Made by a program: the position numbers and the translations under genes
In this document: piece by piece, positions 58,470 to 64,000 of the stretch
Numbering within the stretch: the stretch's first letter is position 1
Layout: every line of letters starts with the position of its first letter
Source: Crocodylus rhombifer
Lineage: Eukaryota > Chordata > Crocodylia > Crocodylidae
NCBI GenBank assembly: GCA_038503035.1
Contig: JAVSML010024348.1
Coordinates: forward strand, 263,383-327,382
Direction of reading: 5' to 3'
Length of the DNA: 64,000 bases
The notes under the pieces: model-generated
Database searches by the model: none
What the model saw: only the letters and a program-made list of their open reading frames with translations
Told to the model about the DNA's origin: nothing

Positions 58470-58853
58470 CAGAGCTGTCAAATTCACCTTGGGCCCCAGG
58501 CCAAATCCAGGCTGTGGGGCCAGATGCAACCCAGGGAATGAAGGCTGCCACATTGGCCAATGCGGCAGTAAGAATGAAAAGTCTGATGGCACCAGCAAGT
58601 GTCTGGCAGTGGTGAGAGGTCCGGGGTGGCAAGGAGTCTGGTAACAGCAACAAATCTGGCAATGGCAGTGTGGGATCTGACAAAACAAGTCCAAGGGTGG
58701 CAGCGGTGAGTCAAACACCACCAATAGCCATACCTAGCAGGGCTAACTAGCCCCAGATCCTGTGGCAGGCCATGCTCCCCAGCTTCTGGTGCATGCCAGT
58801 AGCTGGCTGGGCTCAACAGAGAAGCTCCAGGGGCCATATGTTTGGCATCCCTG
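58470..58853. mobile_element. hAT-type MITE
   Basis: CAGAGCTGTCAAATTC at the left faces GTTTGGCATCCCTG at the right. The interior is built of TGGCAG/GTGGCA words (GGTGGCAAGGAGTCTGG, CAATGGCAGTGTGGGATC). The flanks ATCTAAAG and TCCTAAGG agree at five of eight positions, compatible with an aged 8-bp duplication. Confidence 0.65.
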
Positions 58854-59957
58854 TCCTAAGGCCTTTATTTTTAATTACTGGTCCTGATCTGCCTCACTGA
58901 AACATTTCACATTAACAAACATAGTTTTACAGTGATTGTTATTTTGTTCTTCTTGTTCTCTTTTCTGCTTCCTCTTGCTGTCTCCAAGGTCAACAACCAA
59001 TTTCCCACTGCAAGCTGTCCATCCACAAAGTAATTCAGAGCATTAAGTGGATGAAATTTAACCAATGAGTCCATTCTCACTGCTTAATGCTGCTGTGGGA
59101 ATCTAATTGGGACTGAAGGATCTAGTTAGTTTTGCATATAGTCAGCACACCCTAATTTGAGTGTTATTTAGACTGCTGTTGGTCAGTTGTAGAAAGGTAG
59201 CAAGGTGCATGAGAAGAATTGGGGAAGCATAAAGAAGTGCTTAGGTCTGGTAGTTGGCTAAAAATCAGACTACCTTCTCTTTGGGTATTTAGAGGACGTG
59301 GCTATTTCAGCAATGTCAGCACTTTTGCATTTGATATTTGTCACGTTATAGCTGACATCAATACTAAATAAATGCATTGTTGGCAATCACTATAAAATAA
59401 ACACACTTAATGTGCTGTGTATTTCCTTTTGCATATAAACCATAAACAGGTTTAAAGGTAAAAGTGCACACCAAGAGCAGCACTGAGATACAACTGCCCT
59501 ATTTTCAGTTCCTGCCCTGGTGCCATAGCAACCAAAAGCAGTAACTGCACGGGAAGTCCTGTTAAGCCCTCGGGGCTTTGGGCCATCACATGTGTAGCAC
59601 AAATTGAGTCGGGTAATTCAACTGCCCCAAACTACCAGGCGTTTTCTAACTGGATAGAAACTTAAATTGGTATCCTGTCCTGCAGCACAGCAAACATCAC
59701 ATTCCCGCCATAAGGGCAGGAATTTTGTCCAATTTCAAGCTCATTCTTCCAAAACATGGAGCCTTTGGGCCTTCTCAAAGCCAAATGGACTTTTTTTGAA
59801 CATATCATTTGTCCTAATCCTCCTCCAGAAACATATAAACCATTTTTTTTGCTGATACTTTCAAAAATAGTTCTGTCTGAAGCAAATAGCAGTGTAGGGA
59901 AAACTTCAGCTCAGGTCATATTTACCCAAGTTATGAGCAACTGAAAAGGGTCTTATA
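58854..59957. other. Non-coding sequence, nothing recognised
   Basis: No supported feature. Confidence 0.45.
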
Positions 59958-61203
59958 GGCTAGGGACAGACATTACACATAAACTGGTTTAAGTGATCAG
60001 AAACTGGTTTAAACCTGTAACAGAACAGATGTTCAGTGCACATAAACCAGTTTGAGAATGGCTGAAACCGGTTTGAGATAAATCTGGTTGAATGTAGTAT
60101 CAGACTTAACTGATTTGGCCCAAACTGGTTTAAGCAATGCCTGTCCCAGGCCTGTTGCTGGTTTAAGATAAATCAGACTCCTCCAGCATCCTGGCACGCT
60201 CTTGGGTTTGGTGGGACTCTCTGTTCCACAGCAGGGCTGGCCCCTCCCCTCTGCTCTCTAGCCAGAGCAGGAGCAGGGTTTGGCCAGATGCTGGCCTGTC
60301 ACGGCCCCTGAGCCAAATTTATCCCTCCCCTCTCCCTACCCTCCCTCCTCTGGTAAACCCTGGGGATCACAGTTGCTGTTTGCCAGCCCCAGCCATACCT
60401 CCATGGCTTGCCTACAAACAGGCAAGGATGGAGTTAATCACTCCCTCTGTCCCCTCTCTCCCCCAGCACACCAGGGCTTTGGCTGCAGCCTGTGTGGCTT
60501 GCACAGTGGAGCAGGGGAGAGAAGCAAGTGGATCTGTTGCAGATCCAAACCCTGCTGCAGCTCTGAGCGCAGAGTTAAGACTTGCAGGACCAGACTGAGA
60601 GGTGAAAAGTGTTGGCATAGACCTGACAATCAGTCATCAGTGGTCACATGTGCTGGAGATTTAGTTAAGAGAAGTTGCACCAAAGAATGCAGAGAACTAC
60701 ATTTACATTATAAAGCAGAACATGTAAACAAAGCCTTTCTGAATGTCTGGCTGTAAGGATTAGTAAGACGAACTCTTGTTTTACTAGTTTACATTTTAAG
60801 TTAGACTAAGTTGTGTATGCTCTGTTTTACTGGGCCATATCTTAGCTTAGGCAAAGACTTTTGGTAGTTCCTTGCTGTATGCTTTGCAAATTGCTGTGTT
60901 CAATACCTTGCTTCAGAGAAATGTCTTTTTCCTCATCTCCTGTGGGGCTGGTGCCTGGCCACACTCACTCCACCCCAGCAGGAAGGGGTGAAATCCTTAG
61001 CTCCTCCCCTTTGGCAGTGGCTGGCGGGCATGCTCTAGCACTCCTCGGCTTCTGGCTTGAGCCACTGGAGGCATGTGCCTGCATTTCCTTTTTTAACAGA
61101 CCACGTCTGTCCAGTAATTAATCGTGTAAGCTGCATAGCCTAGACTAACTTGCAACGAGCGAGTGAATTCAGGCTTGGGCTTTTTGAATGTCTGTCCCTA
61201 GCC
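59958..61203. mobile_element. TIR element, GGACAGACATT family, full length
   Basis: The ends GGCTAGGGACAGACATT and AATGTCTGTCCCTAGCC are perfect 17-bp inverted repeats. ATA stands on both sides (59,955-59,957 and 61,204-61,206), a possible 3-bp duplication. The left ~195 bp (to 60,153) is itself bounded by GGGACAGACATT and AATGCCTGTCCC and recurs inverted at 11,921-12,087. The interior 60,200-61,100 is GC-mixed without a recognised transposase. A 3-bp duplication would suit PIF/Harbinger, though ATA is not the usual TWA. Confidence 0.75.
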
Positions 61204-61391
61204 ATAAGGCAACCCACAGAGAGGTGGAGCTAACAGCTCTGCGTAGTGTATAATTACCAGGCCTGGAGTGGTGGAGGGTGGGCAGCGGGCCCAAGCCCAG
61301 GCCCAGAGTGGTGGTGAGGCAGGGGGTGGGGGCCAGAGGTGGGGCTCCATCCCCGCCCACCCCCTCATCATCCTTGATGGGCAGTTTGCTA

Positions 61392-61441
<50 letters not shown>

Positions 61442-61895
61442 TTGGAGAAAGGTTCAAGAAGTATTAAACTTGGGAGTAAGAGGTAGTGAGGTTTGTGAAG
61501 GTCTTGACATAATTCTGTGCTCCACACATGCAAGTTTTTTCTTTGTTGTTGAAAGATCCGTTTTGCCCCAAGAATGTAGTTGTCAGCCATCAACTCCATC
61601 CTGGTATTCTAGATAGCCATTCAGATATTTTGGGCCCATGTCATAGAACTATTTGATACTAAGGACCAAGATATTTGATTTGATACTCTATGGGGTACAT
61701 GCCATTTGCTTGCTGTACTGTCTTGAGGTTCCTAAGCTTTGCTGTCTTCCTACTCAAGTACATCTCCTTGTTGTAGTCCAGTCAAGAGATGACAAATGTA
61801 TGACTAACTAAAGCGACACTATCATCTACCAGAATGGGAAAGAATCTGCTGATCAACTGGAGAGGGCAGAAAGTGCTAGTAATAGATGTGAACTC
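61204..61895. other. Non-coding sequence with a CA microsatellite
   Basis: Holds the (CA)n tract listed separately. Otherwise nothing recognised. Confidence 0.45.
61399..61438. repeat. (CA)n microsatellite
   Basis: About 19 uninterrupted AC units after a short TATATA. Confidence 0.96.
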
Positions 61896-62880
61896 TGTGG
61901 CAGAATGCCACCTCTGTCTCTCCCCAAAAACTCTGCTAAGTGACCACTTGGTTAACATGGTCACTGCAAAGGGCAGACATCCCATGGGCTCTTTAGGTAA
62001 CCCTGAGTTGTAACCTGAGTTGGATACATGTCTGAGGGAGCAGGAAAACCTTCTTCCTCTACCTATGTGACTGACATCACATACCTGGGTGAGGGCCTTT
62101 GGGCTGCCTATTTTTCTGAGCAATGCCAGTCTACCCGGCAACCAGTGATGCCTTTCAAATTGGTTGGCTGGCAGCCAACAGATGCTGTTCTCCTTTGGAC
62201 CAGGTAAATGAGGTCATAAGGGCTATATAAGTTAAGGACTCCACAGGAGGAGGGGAGGTAGTCATGATGAAAACTCAAAGAGAAAAGAGCTGGACCATCT
62301 GAAACTTGCTGTCTCTCTTGAAACTCATGATCAATGAACTTCCTGCCTCCCGGGGGAATCTCCACCTGCCTCTGGATGATACTCATAAGCTACCTGAGAT
62401 CTAACTAAATATATAGCTTACAGTAACTAATGCATGATCAAAGGCTACCCAGCCACCCTGTTTGCTCTATGGGATTTCTCTGATATTACTCTACCCTGTA
62501 CCCTATTCCAAACCTACTACTTGTAACCAATAATGTTCTCCTTTGTCCCTAGCATGAGAGACTTAGTGAGAGTGGGATGCCTTGGGGTCTCCTTGGTTCA
62601 GCTGACTAAGGGAGACCACTATTTGTCCTTCAGACTGAGGGAAGCACCCCAAGTTCTTGAAATGGGTCGAGTACCCTCAAGGGCTACTAGGCCTGTGTTT
62701 CCCAGGGGGCACAGAGATCCTGGGTGGTGGCGGCATTACCCACAGGCTAGTGGGTATGCTCCAGGAAGAGGGTTGGCCAGACATGAGGCACCCCCAGGGA
62801 GGCACTCAGAGCCTGGAAGGTGGTTGGGTTCAGTGAGGTGGGTGGCTTAGCACAGGAGCATCCCCTACTGACCCACCACA
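61896..62880 (+). mobile_element. Probable solo LTR
   Basis: It begins TGTGGCAGAATGCC and ends TGACCCACCACA (inverted TGTGG/CCACA). The flanks AACTC (61,891-61,895) and AGCTC (62,881-62,885) agree at four of five positions. A TATA-like CTATATAA lies at 62,223. A clear AATAAA is lacking and there is no internal retroviral coding, so the call rests on the ends and the promoter-like motif. Confidence 0.55.
62223..62230 (+). promoter_or_regulatory. TATA-like box of the probable LTR
   Basis: CTATATAA in GGGCTATATAAGTTAAGG, about 330 bp from the left end, where a U3 promoter would sit. Confidence 0.4.
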
Positions 62881-62902
62881 AGCTCAACATCAGCAAGGCA
62901 TA

Positions 62903-64000
62903 GTTTCATAGTTTCTAGGGTCGGAAGGGACCTGAGCAGATCATCTAATCCGACCCCCTGCCATGGCAGGAAAGAATACTGGGGTCAAACGACCCCAGCA
63001 AGATGTGCATCTAACCTCCTCTTAAACACCCCCAGGGTAGAAGCCTGCACCACTTCTCTTGGAAGTTGGTTCCAGACCCTAGCCGCCCTGACAGTGAAGT
63101 AGCGCCTCCTGATATCTAACCTAAACCTACCCTCTGCCAGCTTGTGACCGTTATTCCTGGTCACTCCTGGCGGTGCTTGGGGGAACAGTGACTCCCCCAA
63201 TGCCTGCTGATCCCCCCTGACTAGTTTATAACAGGAAACAAGATCCCCCCTCAGCCTTCTCTTGTGGAGGCTGAACAGGTTCGGGTCCCGTAGCCTCTCC
63301 TCATAGGGCCTGCCCTGTTGTCCCCTGATCATGCGAGTGGCCCTCCTCTGGACCCTCTCCATGCTGTCAACATCCCTCTGGAAGTGTGGCGCCCAGAACT
63401 GGACGCAGTACTCCAGCTGCGGCCTGACCAGTGCCGCATAGAGGGGGAGGATCACCTCTTTGGACCTGCTTGAGATGAATCTGTGGATGCATGACAAGGT
63501 ATGGTTGGCCTTCCTAACTGCCTCTCCACACTGCTGGCCCATGTTCATCCTGGAGTCAGTGATGACCCCAAGATCCTTTTCCACCTCCGTGCTGACAAGA
63601 GGGGAGTTCCCTAACCTGTAGGTATGGTGCCGACTGTTCCTCCCCAGGTGCATCACCTTGCACTTGTCTGTGTTGAAACTCATCCTATTCTCATCCGCCC
63701 ACCCTTGTAATCTGTCTAGGTCTGATTGTAGCCTGTTGCATCCTTCCAGTGTGCCCATGTCCCCCCACATCTTAGTGTCATCAGCAAATTTGAACAGGGT
63801 GCTGTTTACCCCCTCGTCCAAATCACTGATGAAGATGTTGAACAGCGCGGGCCCGAGGACCGAGCCCTGGGGGACCCCACTGCCCACGTCCTTCCAGGTT
63901 GAGAAGGACCCATCCACTACCACCCTCTGGGTGCAGCCCTCCAGCCAGTTGGCGACCCATTTGACTGTGTTGGTGTCTACACCACAGTCCCCCAGTTTCT
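62903..64000 (-). mobile_element. CR1 LINE, young-looking, runs off the window
   Basis: The 3' terminus lies at about 62,903 and the homology to 24,371-26,632 continues to the last base, so the 5' limit is outside. By eye it is about nine-tenths identical to that copy. Confidence 0.96.
62985..64000 (-). CDS. CR1 ORF2 C-terminal part, open to the window edge
   Basis: The frame is open from the window edge to a stop at 62,985-62,987 (…LDAHLAGVV), about 338 codons with no interruption. It contains KWVANWLEGCTQRVVVDGS, box B GSGVPQGSVLGPALFNIF, box C FADDTKMW with both catalytic aspartates, LHLGRNS-type thumb segments, LEYCVQFWAPHFQRDVDSME and the C-terminal [13 protein letters not shown] region. 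In each of these places the copy at 24,371 carries damage (SQGSVLRP, FAND, Trp to stop). The product would be the reverse transcriptase of CR1, acting at target sites in the nucleus with its own RNA. Whether the 5' part and endonuclease are intact cannot be seen. Confidence 0.9.
   Translation of the reverse strand, partial: KLGDCGVDTNTVKWVANWLEGCTQRVVVDGSFSTWKDVGSGVPQGSVLGPALFNIFISDLDEGVNSTLFKFADDTKMWGDMGTLEGCNRLQSDLDRLQGWADENRMSFNTDKCKVMHLGRNSRHHTYRLGNSPLVSTEVEKDLGVITDSRMNMGQQCGEAVRKANHTLSCIHRFISSRSKEVILPLYAALVRPQLEYCVQFWAPHFQRDVDSMERVQRRATRMIRGQQGRPYEERLRDPNLFSLHKRRLRGDLVSCYKLVRGDQQALGESLFPQAPPGVTRNNGHKLAEGRFRLDIRRRYFTVRAARVWNQLPREVVQASTLGVFKRRLDAHLAGVV

Noticed and set aside
1..64000. CRISPR arrays, operons, phage or plasmid features
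   Set aside because: The repeats have no regular spacer structure, there are no ribosome-binding sites or gene clusters, and the content is plainly vertebrate.

Overview
This is a vertebrate genomic window with no intact host gene. The repeats point to a crocodilian (alligator-like) genome, with a turtle as second choice. CR1 is the dominant LINE, and several copies share a 3' end beginning (on the + strand of minus copies) with a TTTCATAGTTTCTAGGG-type sequence. The window also carries many hAT and PIF/Harbinger derivatives, old MIR SINEs, a Penelope-like scrap and solo LTRs. There is no L1, Alu or other mammal-specific repeat, and the diversity of DNA elements argues against a bird. The species call is inference and was not checked against a database.

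Layout. 1-9,250 holds a possible 3'UTR end near 1,600, a (TA)n tract, a ~0.8 kb near-palindromic element (1,675-2,478), a GC-rich tract (2,640-5,040) and a MIR. 9,275-9,680 has an unrecognised coding-like stretch on the minus strand. 10,200-13,300 holds a hAT MITE with its target duplication, a CR1 3' end, a TIR element with a CpG-rich interior and an old CR1. 16,021-20,288 is two abutting minus-strand CR1 copies. 24,371-26,632 is a CR1 whose reading frame is broken by one nonsense codon. 28,642-29,950 is a 1.3 kb hAT foldback element with a perfect 8-bp target duplication.

30,100-37,600 contains a tRNA-Gly-like repeat, CR1 tails and a solo LTR (35,085-35,782) inserted in a CR1 with duplicated CCTCC. 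36,950-40,250 is a cluster of palindromic TIR elements. 40,545-45,345 is one old minus-strand CR1 split by an LTR (duplicated GTAGG), which is itself split by a second, opposite LTR-like element. 45,360-48,240 is another decayed CR1, on the plus strand, carrying a Penelope-like fragment and a Harbinger MITE with TAA duplications. 50,104-50,992 is a fossil Harbinger transposase whose 3' end matches that MITE.

53,200-57,610 is the main gene-like feature: a decayed TOPORS homologue on the minus strand, recognisable by several conserved blocks, with stops, frameshifts and 2.3 kb of inserted repeats. The window ends with a 1.25 kb TIR element, a possible solo LTR and a CR1 reading frame that is still open at the window edge.

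The genes do not work together in any pathway. The biology here is layered transposition: successive insertions whose order can be read from target duplications. Stretches not listed as repeats look like ordinary non-coding sequence.
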